Virus record (IMG/VR): IMGVR_UViG_3300007513_000041 | Coordinates: 1 to 60,212 of that record | Length of the DNA: 60,212 nt | Reading direction: 5' to 3' (one strand) | DNA from: a virus | Shown: piece after piece, positions 1 to 9,459 of the stretch | Numbering within the stretch: position 1 is the stretch's first letter | Layout: each line of letters starts with the position of its first letter | The notes under the pieces: model-generated | Seen by the model: the letters and a program-made list of their open reading frames with translations, nothing else | Database searches by the model: none | What the model was told of the DNA's origin: nothing | Made by a program: the position numbers and the translations under genes

Positions 1-744
1 AGAGGAATAATGGCTGGTGGTACTACTGGTAGTAATGTAAATATAATAGAATATGTTACTATAGCAAGTACAGGTAATGCACAAGACTTTGGTGATCTTA
101 CAGAAGCAAGAAATTCGCCTTGTGGAAATTTGAAATCTTCAACAGGAAGAAATTGTTTTTCAACAGGTAATATATATCCATCAAACCCAAACAGGAGTAA
201 TGTTATTGATTATATCACAGTAGCATCTGCAGGAAACGCTACAGATTTCGGAGATGATATTGATGCTTATGGAAGAACTGGTGGTTGTAATAATGGAACA
301 AGAGGTTGTATAGCAGGAGGTTATGGTTCAGGAGGGAAAGTTAATAATATATCTTATATTACAATGGCAAATACAGGAAACGCTACAGATTTTGGTGATT
401 TAATTGCAGTAACACAATTTATGGGAGGTACTGATAATAGTAGTAGAGGATTATTTGCAGGAGGTTATGATTCAAGTTATGCAAATAGAATTGATTATAT
501 CACTATAGCATCTACAGGTAATGCTGCTGATTTCGGTGATATGACAACATATAGACACCCACCTTATTCTTGTAATGATACAGTAAGATCAATATTTGCA
601 GGTGGTCAAGGAGCTAGTGGTGGTTCAGGTTTACAAAACAGTATTGAGTATGTTACAACAGCAACTTTAGGTAACGGAACAGACTTTGGAGATATGACAG
701 CAAGTAAATACGACAGTGTAGCAGGAGTGGATAGTTCAACATGA
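1..744 (+). CDS. Tail fibre, C-terminal repeat part (5' end lies at the other end of the window)
   Basis: This is the C-terminal part of a receptor-binding tail fibre. The frame is open from base 1, so the ATG at base 10 is probably internal. The protein is a tandem array of about 50-residue units, each with an AGG turn, an IDYITIAS-like strand, TGNATDFGD and a variable loop; five DFGD copies are visible. Repeats of this kind in marine virus tail fibres are probably beta-propeller-like. Joined to the open frame at 58683-60212 it gives one gene of about 757 codons. It overlaps the next fibre gene by 4 nt (ATGA). Function as a host-binding fibre is inferred from repeat type and position. Confidence 0.75.
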   Translation, partial: RGIMAGGTTGSNVNIIEYVTIASTGNAQDFGDLTEARNSPCGNLKSSTGRNCFSTGNIYPSNPNRSNVIDYITVASAGNATDFGDDIDAYGRTGGCNNGTRGCIAGGYGSGGKVNNISYITMANTGNATDFGDLIAVTQFMGGTDNSSRGLFAGGYDSSYANRIDYITIASTGNAADFGDMTTYRHPPYSCNDTVRSIFAGGQGASGGSGLQNSIEYVTTATLGNGTDFGDMTASKYDSVAGVDSST

Positions 745-1763
745 CAGTTAAATATGTAGATGCCAAAAGACTACAAGGCTTATCAAGTGATACCAAACCA
801 ACAAACGTACCAGCAGGAACTATTTTTGTTGAAACAGATACATATTACTATTCATGGTATGACGGTACTTCTTGGACTTTTCCAGCAAGAGGACTTTTTG
901 TTGGTGGGTATAATCAAGATGCAAACGCACAAAGAAATATTATTGATTATATTGCAATACAGACTACAGGTAATGCAACAGACTTTGGAGATATTTCTAT
1001 TGGTTCTTATGGTACTGCTGGTGGAGGTAATGGCACTAGGGGTGTTTTTGCATTAGGTAATGTAACATCATGGACAGATACAAATATAATAGAATATGTT
1101 ACAATGATGACAGCAGGAAACTCTACAGACTTTGGAGATTTAACAGTAGCAAGAACTCAATTAGCTGGTGGTATGGAAAATGGCACAAGATTAGTTTGGT
1201 CAAGTGGTAATGGTCTTTCGGTCAGTCACTTAAATACTATGGATTATGTTACTGTAGCTTCAACTGGTAACGCAACAGATTTCGGAGATGCCCAAACTGG
1301 TGTTTATGGTAGATGGCATGGTGTAAATAATGGCACAAGGGGTGTGTGTGCTGCTGGATATTCATCAGGTGGACAAATAAACGAGATTGATTACATAACT
1401 ATAGCAACAACAGGAAATGCAACTGACTTTGGAGATATGTCAGCATCAGGATATAATGGAGCTGGTGGAGATAATCAAAGTCGTGGAGTGTTTGTTGCTG
1501 GTCTAATGAGTAGTTCTGCTTCTAACACTATGGAATATATCACAATAGCTACAACAGGAAATACTACAGATTTCGGTGATAGAACGGTGGCAAAAAATAT
1601 GCCAGCTTGTGTTTGTGATGATACGAGAATTGTTATTGGTGGTGGTCAAAATATAAATACAATAGATTATATAACAACTGCTACTACAGGTAATGCGACA
1701 GACTTTGGTGATTTGACAGATCCAAGATATGGATTAGGAAGTTGTGATACACAGGGAGCATGA
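741..1763 (+). CDS. Tail fibre with DFGD propeller-like repeats
   Basis: A 340-residue tail fibre protein. Residues 1-50 form an anchor with a KRLQG motif and a GTIFVETDT/YYSWYDGTSW stretch, shared in form with the fibres at 2705 and 58683. Residues 50-340 carry six repeats with TDFGD and AGG-type turns. The start ATG overlaps the stop of the upstream fibre (ATGA), so the two are translationally coupled. It probably binds a cell-surface receptor; the repeats are the variable part and the N-terminus the particle-binding part (inference). Confidence 0.75.
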   Translation: MTVKYVDAKRLQGLSSDTKPTNVPAGTIFVETDTYYYSWYDGTSWTFPARGLFVGGYNQDANAQRNIIDYIAIQTTGNATDFGDISIGSYGTAGGGNGTRGVFALGNVTSWTDTNIIEYVTMMTAGNSTDFGDLTVARTQLAGGMENGTRLVWSSGNGLSVSHLNTMDYVTVASTGNATDFGDAQTGVYGRWHGVNNGTRGVCAAGYSSGGQINEIDYITIATTGNATDFGDMSASGYNGAGGDNQSRGVFVAGLMSSSASNTMEYITIATTGNTTDFGDRTVAKNMPACVCDDTRIVIGGGQNINTIDYITTATTGNATDFGDLTDPRYGLGSCDTQGA

Positions 1764-1800
1764 CCGAAAGTATTATATATTGTAATGGTGAGTTTATATT

Positions 1801-1908
1801 ATGAATTGTGTAAAATGTGGTCATACAGCAGATGAACATAGTTGTCCACTACCCTTAGTCGAATTGGATAATAGACATGAATGTTTAGTAGAGGGGTGTG
1901 ATTGTTAA
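1801..1908 (+). CDS. 35-residue zinc-binding microprotein
   Basis: A 35-codon ORF with CVKCGH near the start and a C-terminal cysteine cluster (CLVEGCDC), so it probably binds one zinc ion. Its stop overlaps the ATG of the next gene (TAATG). It resembles the microprotein at 7571 in layout (CxxCGH, then a terminal CxC). Function is unknown. Confidence 0.55.
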   Translation: MNCVKCGHTADEHSCPLPLVELDNRHECLVEGCDC

Positions 1909-2705
1909 TGACTGATGAGAATATTGAATTATTTACAAAGGTAACAGACGTTGCCAAACTAAGTAAAAAACAAGTAGCAAAAATATCAGCAAGATTGCCT
2001 GAATATCATAGGGCAAAAAGTATAGTAGGTCATGGCACATCGCAAACAAGTTATTCATTACAGACCATGCAGATGATAAGCGACAGTCCACTATCAAGAA
2101 TGAAACAATGCTTGGCACAGATAGATAAAAAATATAATGCGTTAAGAGAGGCATATTTCAGTGTTGAAAAATTAAAACTGGAAGCAAGAAAATTAGAGAA
2201 AAATAGAGATCAAGAATCACGATTAAGAGTAAGAGAAATACTAACACAAACAGACTCTATAACAATCAATATGCAGACTACTCTAAGGCAGATTGGTATG
2301 TTCCAAGATATGTATGACAGTATAAAGAAAAGCAATAACATACCTGATAATTGGTCAGAAAAAGACTATGAGAAACAGGAAATATCACACATGGTAAAAT
2401 CATCATTCAGATTGGCAATACAAGACCTATCAGCAAACGGTAGAATATCCCATGCTTGTGTAGAGTATTGGGAGCAGTTGGGAATACACCCACAGGTTGC
2501 AGAAATAAGAACTAGAAAATATCTAACAGACACACAGATGAAAATTAACGCAAATGATTATGTATCAATACAAGAAATGTATACATTCCTAGATGAAATG
2601 GCAGAAGAATTTAAAGATGCACATAAGGAAGCATTGGCAAGAATAGGACTTGATGGTGTAGGATCAGAACAATTCATGGCAGAGGGAGGTACTAAACCCA
2701 CATAA
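1908..2705 (+). CDS. Helical protein of unknown function in the tail-fibre region
   Basis: About 265 residues from the ATG at 1908; a TTG six bases upstream is a less likely start. The sequence is mostly charged and helical, with a likely coiled coil at about residues 65-125 (KYNALREAYFSVEKLKLEAR region). No catalytic motif is recognised. It sits between fibre genes and overlaps the next fibre by one base (TAATG). It could be a fibre chaperone or a virion protein, but nothing in the sequence decides this. Confidence 0.6.
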   Translation: MTDENIELFTKVTDVAKLSKKQVAKISARLPEYHRAKSIVGHGTSQTSYSLQTMQMISDSPLSRMKQCLAQIDKKYNALREAYFSVEKLKLEARKLEKNRDQESRLRVREILTQTDSITINMQTTLRQIGMFQDMYDSIKKSNNIPDNWSEKDYEKQEISHMVKSSFRLAIQDLSANGRISHACVEYWEQLGIHPQVAEIRTRKYLTDTQMKINANDYVSIQEMYTFLDEMAEEFKDAHKEALARIGLDGVGSEQFMAEGGTKPT

Positions 2706-3511
2706 TGGCAATCAAACATCTATCAGGTAATCGACTTCAAGGAACAAATGCAGAACGACTTGCATTATTAGCATCAACAACAACAACCGTAGATTTTTCA
2801 AGTGATCCATTAACATCTTCATCTACAGAAGTAAGTTATAATGCAACAACCGATAAAATTGACTATGATCTGCAAGGATCAGACACAGGTGGTGGTCGTG
2901 GTACTATTGATTTAGGTGCAAGTGTTGGTGCAAGTTGGGTTATAGATTTTGATATTCATGATACAGCAGTAACAAGCAATCACACTGCTAGGCTTTGTAA
3001 TTTCTTTGGCATGGCTACTAATAATGTTGATATGACTTCTACTACTGCACTAGCTGGAACATTAGGTGTTAGTAGTGATATTGATCATGAAAATGCTAGT
3101 AGAGATAGATATGAATTAATTGCAAGCTCAACAGGAAATTATCAATCAACTGATTATATTACAAATGCAGACACGATTACAAATAATAATCATTGGTATA
3201 TCAGAATGACTAAAGATGGTTCTGCTGATACATTCAAAGTTGATTTTTATACAACATCAGCAAGAACAGGATCACCCTCACACACCGTCACGAAATCAAG
3301 TGTCACATTTGATGATGTACGTTATTTTGGTGTGTGGGATTCAGGTGATACAGGTGGGACAAATAGGCAGGTAGGAAATATTAGTGAAATAAAATTTTGG
3401 AATAACACAACCACAAACATACCTGATATTGAAGCAGGCACAATCTTTGAAGAATACGATACAGGCAACCACTACATATGGAGTGGAAGTGCGTGGAATC
3501 AAATGAGTTGA
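2705..3511 (+). CDS. Tail fibre with lectin-like (LamG-type) beta region
   Basis: 268 residues. It starts with the anchor motif HLSGNRLQG and ends with EAGTIFEEYDTGNHYIWSG, the same two motifs that flank the N-terminal part of the other fibres. Residues 30-230 are beta-rich, alternating hydrophobic and polar, with patterns typical of concanavalin-like/LamG jelly-rolls (W.I.FDIHD, W.IRMTKDG). The DFGD repeat part is absent, so this may be a short fibre or an adaptor. Carbohydrate or surface binding is inferred. Confidence 0.65.
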   Translation: MAIKHLSGNRLQGTNAERLALLASTTTTVDFSSDPLTSSSTEVSYNATTDKIDYDLQGSDTGGGRGTIDLGASVGASWVIDFDIHDTAVTSNHTARLCNFFGMATNNVDMTSTTALAGTLGVSSDIDHENASRDRYELIASSTGNYQSTDYITNADTITNNNHWYIRMTKDGSADTFKVDFYTTSARTGSPSHTVTKSSVTFDDVRYFGVWDSGDTGGTNRQVGNISEIKFWNNTTTNIPDIEAGTIFEEYDTGNHYIWSGSAWNQMS

Positions 3512-3528
3512 TATGATGGAGGATAAAG

Positions 3529-3774
3529 ATGAGTCAGATAGTAAAAAGGCTTATAGAGTTTTTAATAATAACATCATTATTAAACGCAGTTTACTTCACA
3601 GTTATGATACCTTGGATTATACTCGTAGTGGGAATAGAGGGAGAACAATTCAAAACGTGGCTATGGCAGGGGTTCATAATAGACCTAGCTTTGGGTTATC
3701 CTGCTGGTAAGTTGTTATTACATTTTAAGGATAGAATACATTCACTCTGTAAACTGGGTGGCATAAATGGCTAA
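3529..3774 (+). CDS. Small membrane protein, two transmembrane segments
   Basis: 81 residues. A GGAGG Shine-Dalgarno-like sequence at 3518 supports the ATG at 3529 over the overlapping frame that begins at 3513. Two hydrophobic segments (about residues 7-35 and 44-65) are separated by a short charged loop, and the C-terminus is basic with two cysteines. The last bases overlap the giant repeat gene. Role unknown; a holin-like role is possible but unsupported. Confidence 0.6.
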   Translation: MSQIVKRLIEFLIITSLLNAVYFTVMIPWIILVVGIEGEQFKTWLWQGFIIDLALGYPAGKLLLHFKDRIHSLCKLGGING

Positions 3775-6700
3775 AGTAGGTATTGTTTTTCAGCCGAACA
3801 TATTTCAAAGTAATACATACCAAGATAATACTTGGGGTCTCAATGCATTTCAGAGAGGGGTATATCAATCCAATGTATTTGATACTATTCAGACCCTCCT
3901 AAAAGTAATAAATGAAACACTAACATCAACAGAAAATACAAACAAACTTAGAGTATTGATAAGGTTAGCGAATGAGAGTGTATCAATACAGCAGTTTAGA
4001 AAGAGAATCAGGGCTGTAATAAGACTGGTAGATGAAACTCTAGCTACACAAGAAGGTAAAACACATGTAAGAGGATTAATAAGATTATTAGATGAACAAG
4101 TATCAACAACAGACGTAGCAGTAAGACTAAGAAGTATGATTAAACTTCTAGCAGAGACGGAATCATTTGCAGAACAGAGAAATTTCAAGAAGACGATATT
4201 CCAAATTGTAAGTGAGACAATAGTTGTAGCATTTAAGGGAGTATTCCAGAATGATACGTTCCAGAATAATGCATTTACACAGGCATTAAAAGAACTGGTA
4301 ACTATTCGTGGAAGAAAGAAGATGGTAAATGAGAATGAAAATATTGTAAGATTAAGCAAACCATTCCAACAGAATACATATCAGAATAATGTATTCCAGT
4401 TAAGTTCAGAAGCAAATAAGGTAACTGGTTTAAGAAGGTTTATCAATGAAAGTATGTCAGTACAACAATTCAGGGCAAAAACTAGAGCAGTATTAAGAGC
4501 TGTTAATGAAACATTAGCATTAAGTGAAACAAGAGTAAAACTACAAGCATTAGTCAGACTGGCAAATGAAACTCAAGCAATACCAGAAACACAAAAGAGA
4601 ATAATGACATTACTTAAATTCTTAAATGAAACAGAATCAGTTCAGTCATTCAGAACAAGAATAAGACCACTATTAAAGGTTATATCAAATACAGTAAGTA
4701 TGTCAGAGACAATAAATCAGTTCAGAGGTATAGCAAGAATAATAAATAACACAATAAGCATTTCACAAACAGAACTTAGATTTACTGGATTCATGAAAAT
4801 GTTAACTGAGGGTGTGACAATACAAGAGTTTAGAACAAGACCAAGAGCCATACTCAAATTAATAGCAGACACGGTAAGTACAACAGAAAATCTATACAAG
4901 TCATGGGTAAAGAGAGTGAACAACACTGTTGCAACAACCGAATCATTAATACACCTACAGGCATTGATAAGATTATCCAATGAAGGAATATCAATACAGT
5001 CATTCAGATTAAGAGCAAAGACAATACTAAAGTTATTAAATGAAACATTATCATATACAGAGAATACATTATTCAGAAGAGGAATAGTAAGATCTGTTAT
5101 AGAGACACAGACAATAGCAGATGCATTCCACAGATTAAAAACAATAATAAGATCAGTGGTAGATACAGTATCAATACAGTCATTCAGAACACCAAGAAGA
5201 TCATTATTAAAGGTAATAAATAGCACAGTATATATATTAAAAACAAAGGCTTCAACATTCCAATACAACATATTCCAGAATGATCTGTTCCAGTTAGGAG
5301 AAGAGGCTTTACATGTAATAGGAATAAGGAGAATGATAAACGAGACTGTTGCAGGAACAGAATCATTTGCAAGAAGAGTTGCAATATTAGTTGCAGAGAC
5401 AATAGCCACCACAGAGAATTTGTTAAGAAGAAGGGCATTAGTAAGGTTAGCAAATGAGTCTGTATCAGTACAACAATTTAGGCAAAGACTTAGAGTGATA
5501 GTGAAAATGCTAGGTGAAACCGTAGTAACTACAGAAACGTTACTCAGAAGACTTGCTATATTAAGAGCATTCGCAGAAAACATGTCTGTTCAGGAAGGAA
5601 CTTTGGTCAGAAGGATATTAAGAAGAGTAATATCAAACATTGTATCTGTAGGAGATAATAGAATACCACTTCGTGCATTAAGAAGAATGATAAATGAAAC
5701 GGAATCTATTCAAAGCTTTAGGCAGAGAATTAAAACTATACGAAAACTTGTAACAGAGACAGTAGCGTCTACAGAAATATCTAGAACAATAAGAGGAAGA
5801 GTGAAGGCAGTTGCAGAAATCATTAATATAGTAAAGGCAGGTAGTGTATTCCAAAGCATGTTCCAGAACAGTGTGTTCCAGATAGGTAAGGAATATCATA
5901 AACTACAAACTCTAGGAAGGTTTGCTAATGAAACTGTATCGTTGGTTGACTCACAAGTAAGAAGATTATCAATTAGAAAACTTGTGGCTGAGACAGTTGC
6001 TGCTGTTGAAGACCTAATTCCAAGAGGGGTATTTGTAAGATTTGCGAACAGTACGGTTGCAATATCAGAGGGATTCATCAATAGATGGGTCAAGTTGGCA
6101 AACGAAATTGTAACCACTGCAGAGTCATTAGTACATTTACAGGCGTTAATAAGAATAGCAAACGACACAATATCAGTTCAAAGCTTCAGACAAAAAATAA
6201 GGGCAATAAGAAAATTAGTAGCAGAAACAGTGAGTTCGTCAGAAACAATGAATACAATACGTGGAAGAATTAAGAGTGTAATAGAAACAGTTGCTATAAA
6301 CGAATCATTGTTAAGGAGACTTGCTTTGGTTAAGTCTGTATCAAACACTGTAAGCATAGTAGAAACAAAACTAAGATTACTTGAAATATTAAGAAGTGTA
6401 GTAGAGACAGTAGGAATTGTAGAGTTGGTGGTAAAACTCAGAGGAATAGTCAGAAGTATATCTGAGACATCTGCAATATCTGATGCATTCAATAAATTAA
6501 GGGTTATAATAAGATTGGTAAACGAAAATATGTCACCTGTAGAAACATTATTACGAAGAATGACATTACTCAAGGCATTAGCAGAGAGTATATCAATACA
6601 ATCATTCAGAATCCCACAAAGATTGTTATTAAAGATGGTAAACAACACTGTATCATATGCAGAATCAATAATTAAACTCAGAGGATTGGGTAAGATAGTA

Positions 6701-7216
6701 AACTCTACAGTATCAATTTCAGAATCATTGTTAAGGGTACGTGTATTAGTAAGGATGGCTAACGAAACAGTATCAGTTCAGTCATTCAGAGAAAGAGTCA
6801 GGGCAATAAGAAAATTGGTAAGTGAGTCTGTTGGTATAAGCGAAGGATTTATCAATAGATGGGTAAAATATGTCGGTGAGACGGTATCATCTACAGAGTC
6901 AACATTCAAAAAACGTGTAATAATACCAATAGTAAATGAGGTAGTAGCAATAACAGAATCCATAAAAACATTTGCAGGATATATAAGATATTCCAATGAA
7001 GTGTTATCAATAGTAGAGAATATCACCAAAAACCTTCAATATGGTTTGGTTAAACAGAGTAGAACAGGTAGAATATTTGGAAGGGGAAAGACGGTGAAAG
7101 TATCAGATAAGACCAAAGATGTTAAACTAACCGATAAATCCAAGATTGGCAGACTAGCAGATAGGGTTAAAAATATAAAACTATTTAAGCGAGATAAGGG
7201 TGTAAAAGGAGTATAG
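3767..7216 (+). CDS. Giant repeat protein (about 20-residue NETVS repeats and FQxN blocks)
   Basis: 1149 residues, probably a virion structural protein. Most of it is made of imperfect units of 20-21 residues with the pattern NETVS..E....R...R, repeated some 45-50 times. Interspersed FQNNxFQ blocks occur near residues 8-38, 161-175, 198-211, 497-509 and 694-705. The last 45 residues are lysine-rich (KTVKVSDKTKDVKL). The regular hydrophobic-arginine spacing suggests a solenoid or a long helical rod. Position between fibres and a baseplate protein suggests a tail or baseplate-associated filament. The start overlaps the preceding gene by 8 nt. Confidence 0.65.
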   Translation: MAKVGIVFQPNIFQSNTYQDNTWGLNAFQRGVYQSNVFDTIQTLLKVINETLTSTENTNKLRVLIRLANESVSIQQFRKRIRAVIRLVDETLATQEGKTHVRGLIRLLDEQVSTTDVAVRLRSMIKLLAETESFAEQRNFKKTIFQIVSETIVVAFKGVFQNDTFQNNAFTQALKELVTIRGRKKMVNENENIVRLSKPFQQNTYQNNVFQLSSEANKVTGLRRFINESMSVQQFRAKTRAVLRAVNETLALSETRVKLQALVRLANETQAIPETQKRIMTLLKFLNETESVQSFRTRIRPLLKVISNTVSMSETINQFRGIARIINNTISISQTELRFTGFMKMLTEGVTIQEFRTRPRAILKLIADTVSTTENLYKSWVKRVNNTVATTESLIHLQALIRLSNEGISIQSFRLRAKTILKLLNETLSYTENTLFRRGIVRSVIETQTIADAFHRLKTIIRSVVDTVSIQSFRTPRRSLLKVINSTVYILKTKASTFQYNIFQNDLFQLGEEALHVIGIRRMINETVAGTESFARRVAILVAETIATTENLLRRRALVRLANESVSVQQFRQRLRVIVKMLGETVVTTETLLRRLAILRAFAENMSVQEGTLVRRILRRVISNIVSVGDNRIPLRALRRMINETESIQSFRQRIKTIRKLVTETVASTEISRTIRGRVKAVAEIINIVKAGSVFQSMFQNSVFQIGKEYHKLQTLGRFANETVSLVDSQVRRLSIRKLVAETVAAVEDLIPRGVFVRFANSTVAISEGFINRWVKLANEIVTTAESLVHLQALIRIANDTISVQSFRQKIRAIRKLVAETVSSSETMNTIRGRIKSVIETVAINESLLRRLALVKSVSNTVSIVETKLRLLEILRSVVETVGIVELVVKLRGIVRSISETSAISDAFNKLRVIIRLVNENMSPVETLLRRMTLLKALAESISIQSFRIPQRLLLKMVNNTVSYAESIIKLRGLGKIVNSTVSISESLLRVRVLVRMANETVSVQSFRERVRAIRKLVSESVGISEGFINRWVKYVGETVSSTESTFKKRVIIPIVNEVVAITESIKTFAGYIRYSNEVLSIVENITKNLQYGLVKQSRTGRIFGRGKTVKVSDKTKDVKLTDKSKIGRLADRVKNIKLFKRDKGVKGV

Positions 7217-7217
7217 G

Positions 7218-7571
7218 ATGTCTCAAAATCTATATCCAAGAGCAACGGAATACAGAGTAAAATCTGGAAGTAGGGCTACGTTAGAACTTACAATCCAAGA
7301 CTCTACAGGTACTGCAAAAAGCCTATCAAATGCAGTTACATATTCTACAGGTGTGTGGAAAGTATGGAAACCAGACGGAACACTGATAATTAATGGAGCT
7401 ATAACATACTCAGACAGAGCCAACGGTAAGGTATCATATGCATTATCAGCAACAGACACAGCAGTGGCTAATGCAGGTAATTGGGAGGGTGAAGTAGAAT
7501 TATTCAACTCAGCAGGAGTAATGTCAGAACAGACGAAATCTTTTAATTTCACCATTGAGGAGAGTTATTAA
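7218..7571 (+). CDS. BppU-like baseplate protein (Ig-like fold)
   Basis: 117 residues with the pattern of the N-terminal domain of phage baseplate upper proteins: a strand with SGSRATLELTIQDSTG, then VWKVWKPDGT and a final strand after WEGEVELF. Such domains anchor receptor-binding proteins to the baseplate. The gene starts one base after the stop of the giant repeat gene with a GGAG motif just upstream, and its stop overlaps the next ATG. Assignment rests on fold-like patterns, not on a catalytic motif. Confidence 0.55.
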   Translation: MSQNLYPRATEYRVKSGSRATLELTIQDSTGTAKSLSNAVTYSTGVWKVWKPDGTLIINGAITYSDRANGKVSYALSATDTAVANAGNWEGEVELFNSAGVMSEQTKSFNFTIEESY

Positions 7572-7717
7572 TGGCAGATTTAACAGTAATAGCATCAGGA
7601 ACATGCGAAGAATGTGGTCACACACAAACAGCACATGAAGGAAATAAGGGATGTAATGCACCAAACAACGATAACCCAAGCATTCCTTGTGGATGCGAAA
7701 ACATAGGCAGTTACTAA
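7571..7717 (+). CDS. 48-residue zinc-binding microprotein
   Basis: Short ORF starting at the TAATG overlap with the baseplate gene. It has CEECGH at residues 12-17 and a later C plus CGC near the end, a likely zinc site. Similar in layout to the protein at 1801. Function unknown. Confidence 0.5.
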   Translation: MADLTVIASGTCEECGHTQTAHEGNKGCNAPNNDNPSIPCGCENIGSY

Positions 7718-7748
7718 GGTTTATATTAGGAACATCATACAAAACTGT

Positions 7749-8510
7749 ATGATAAAACTACAGGATATAAGCGATAAAATATATTTTGATTTTAGGAAGT
7801 CTCAGGTTAAGGCTATGGAGACAGAAAGACTTGGTAAAATTCACGTATCTGATGTGATAAAACCATGTATGAGGAACGTCATATATAGTAAGATATTACC
7901 ACATACAGGTATGACAACCGAAGATATGAGAAGTCTATATCTAGGTCAGGCTATACATAATGCATCACAAGTAGGAGAATTAGATAATCATGAGATGTTT
8001 TTAGGTTATAATTATATTCGTGATGAGGTAGTCACATTAGATGAGGCTAAAAGAATACCAAAAGATGATCCAAAACATCTAGATATAATATATGGTTCTA
8101 TCGATGACTTGGTAAAAGTTGGTCAGGAGTGGGTTATTACTGATAAAAAAACTACAGGCTCTATAGATTACTTCTCAAGGTATAATGCAAAACCAAGTGA
8201 AAGTCATGTAGATCAAATAAATTGTTATCGAGTTTTGTTAAAAAAGTGTTACGATATTGACGCACATTACGGTGCTGTTATATATATGTCAAATGGAATA
8301 GACAAGGAGAAAAGAGATAAACCAGTAGTAATGCCATTTAAACTAAAGTCTGTTGACGAAACACTTGAAAAAATAATAAAGCAAGGAAGAATAATAAAGG
8401 CTTCACTTACAAAAAAGGTTTTACCTGAAAGAACAAAATGTTTCCTTTGTGATGGTATGTGTCCTTACGCAACAAAGTGCTTCACAGAGGAAAATGATTC
8501 ATTTGCCTAG
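7749..8510 (+). CDS. Cas4/RecB-like PD-(D/E)XK nuclease with Fe-S cysteines
   Basis: 253 residues, a single-strand DNA exonuclease of the RecB/Cas4 type. Visible motifs: first Fe-S cysteine C40 (KPCMRN), H70, metal site D119/D120 (GSIDDL), catalytic D132-x-K134 (ITDKK), the QxxxY motif at Q156-Y160, and the C-terminal cysteines C231, C234, C238 and C244. The layout and length match Cas4-like nucleases, which are common in archaeal viruses without CRISPR. It starts the operon that leads to TerL, so roles in DNA end processing for recombination or packaging are both possible. No CRISPR array is present. Confidence 0.8.
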   Translation: MIKLQDISDKIYFDFRKSQVKAMETERLGKIHVSDVIKPCMRNVIYSKILPHTGMTTEDMRSLYLGQAIHNASQVGELDNHEMFLGYNYIRDEVVTLDEAKRIPKDDPKHLDIIYGSIDDLVKVGQEWVITDKKTTGSIDYFSRYNAKPSESHVDQINCYRVLLKKCYDIDAHYGAVIYMSNGIDKEKRDKPVVMPFKLKSVDETLEKIIKQGRIIKASLTKKVLPERTKCFLCDGMCPYATKCFTEENDSFA

Positions 8511-8691
8511 CGATGACGAAATCAGAAGTATGATTTTATATCAGAAAGAATGCCTTCTACATATCCCAACTGATCCTGATGAATATAAAATCGGAAATAA
8601 GTTTATAGATGTTCCTGATGATGAAAGACGAGGAATCATAAAGGCTTTAAGGTGGATAATAGAAGATTATGAAGATATATTTCAACGCTAA
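8494..8691 (+). CDS. Small acidic protein of unknown function
   Basis: 65 residues from the ATG at 8494, which lies within the end of the nuclease gene (17-nt overlap); the frame is open further upstream but only by reading through the nuclease. The protein is acidic with a DPDEYKIG and a DDERRGIIKALRWIIEDYED helix. No family recognised. Confidence 0.5.
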   Translation: MIHLPSDDEIRSMILYQKECLLHIPTDPDEYKIGNKFIDVPDDERRGIIKALRWIIEDYEDIFQR

Positions 8692-9442
8692 TAATAAGGC
8701 GCATCAAGAGGCTTTAGAACAATGTGGTGTTAAGAATGTCATGCTGTCATTTAGATACTCATATGCGAATATCGTCAAATTCAGGAATAAATTTGATAAA
8801 GTGTTTGTTACAGCAGGCACGGGTTCTATTCCTGAGAAATATTATGAGTTTTTACATGCGAAATTAGGTCTATATGACTATGCTACTCAGTTTGATGTTA
8901 GATATAATACAGTAGACACAATGCATTACTACAACAGAGAGAGATTAAAAGAAAATATTAATTGGACAATACCTGTGCTACAGGAAAATTATCTAAATCA
9001 TTTATCTTTGTTAAGACCAGAACCAAATGACTATGTGTGTATAGGAGACATTCATGGTAAGTTGGAAACAGAGGATCAGATAAGAAAACTACCAATGAAT
9101 ATAAAATATCATGGTCTTGCGAAGGGAAAGCATGTAACACAAACCAGACTTTTTGAGAGTTTAGACACAAGTGGATGGGTATCTGCTGCAATGTCAAAGA
9201 AAACAGAAGTATGGAATGCAAATTCTACATACTCTATGTTCTTTGGTGAAAAGGGAAAGACAATGAAGCCAATGCTTAACCACATATTAGAGGTATATAA
9301 GGAAAATTTAGAGAAAGTTGGTATAACAAAGAACGGTGTGCTTGAAAATGAATACTATTCATTATTAAAAGCTCCTATGGCACTATTATTTATGCCTATG
9401 TGCAAGAGCTTGGGTATTTACAAAGAAAACTTTAATAAGTAA
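8669..9442 (+). CDS. TIM-barrel protein, TGT/DpdA-like
   Basis: 257 residues. The pattern resembles phage proteins of the tRNA-guanine transglycosylase superfamily: a first strand with VMLSFRY, a KVFVTAGTGS turn, a TQFDV strand, IPVLQENYLNHL, an NDYVCIGD strand, IKYHGLAKG and SLDTSGW. In DpdA proteins this fold inserts 7-deazaguanine bases into DNA. The canonical TGT zinc site (CxCxxC) is not seen. No queuosine-precursor synthesis gene is found in the window, so the substrate would have to come from the host. It lies between the nuclease and the terminase block and overlaps the upstream gene by 23 nt. The activity is inference. Confidence 0.45.
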   Translation: MKIYFNANNKAHQEALEQCGVKNVMLSFRYSYANIVKFRNKFDKVFVTAGTGSIPEKYYEFLHAKLGLYDYATQFDVRYNTVDTMHYYNRERLKENINWTIPVLQENYLNHLSLLRPEPNDYVCIGDIHGKLETEDQIRKLPMNIKYHGLAKGKHVTQTRLFESLDTSGWVSAAMSKKTEVWNANSTYSMFFGEKGKTMKPMLNHILEVYKENLEKVGITKNGVLENEYYSLLKAPMALLFMPMCKSLGIYKENFNK

Positions 9443-9459
9443 CAATTACAAAAACAAAC

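Noticed and set aside
1760-1804. 14-codon ORF overlapping the fibre stop (ATGA)
   Set aside because: Too short to distinguish from chance, and no motif.
5184-5583. Long - strand open frames inside the giant repeat gene
   Set aside because: They are antisense to a repetitive, AT-rich coding sequence and have low-complexity, hydrophobic products with no own promoter.
7749-8510. Cas4-like gene as a sign of a CRISPR system
   Set aside because: No CRISPR array, Cas1 or Cas2 was seen anywhere; the protein is more likely a stand-alone viral nuclease.
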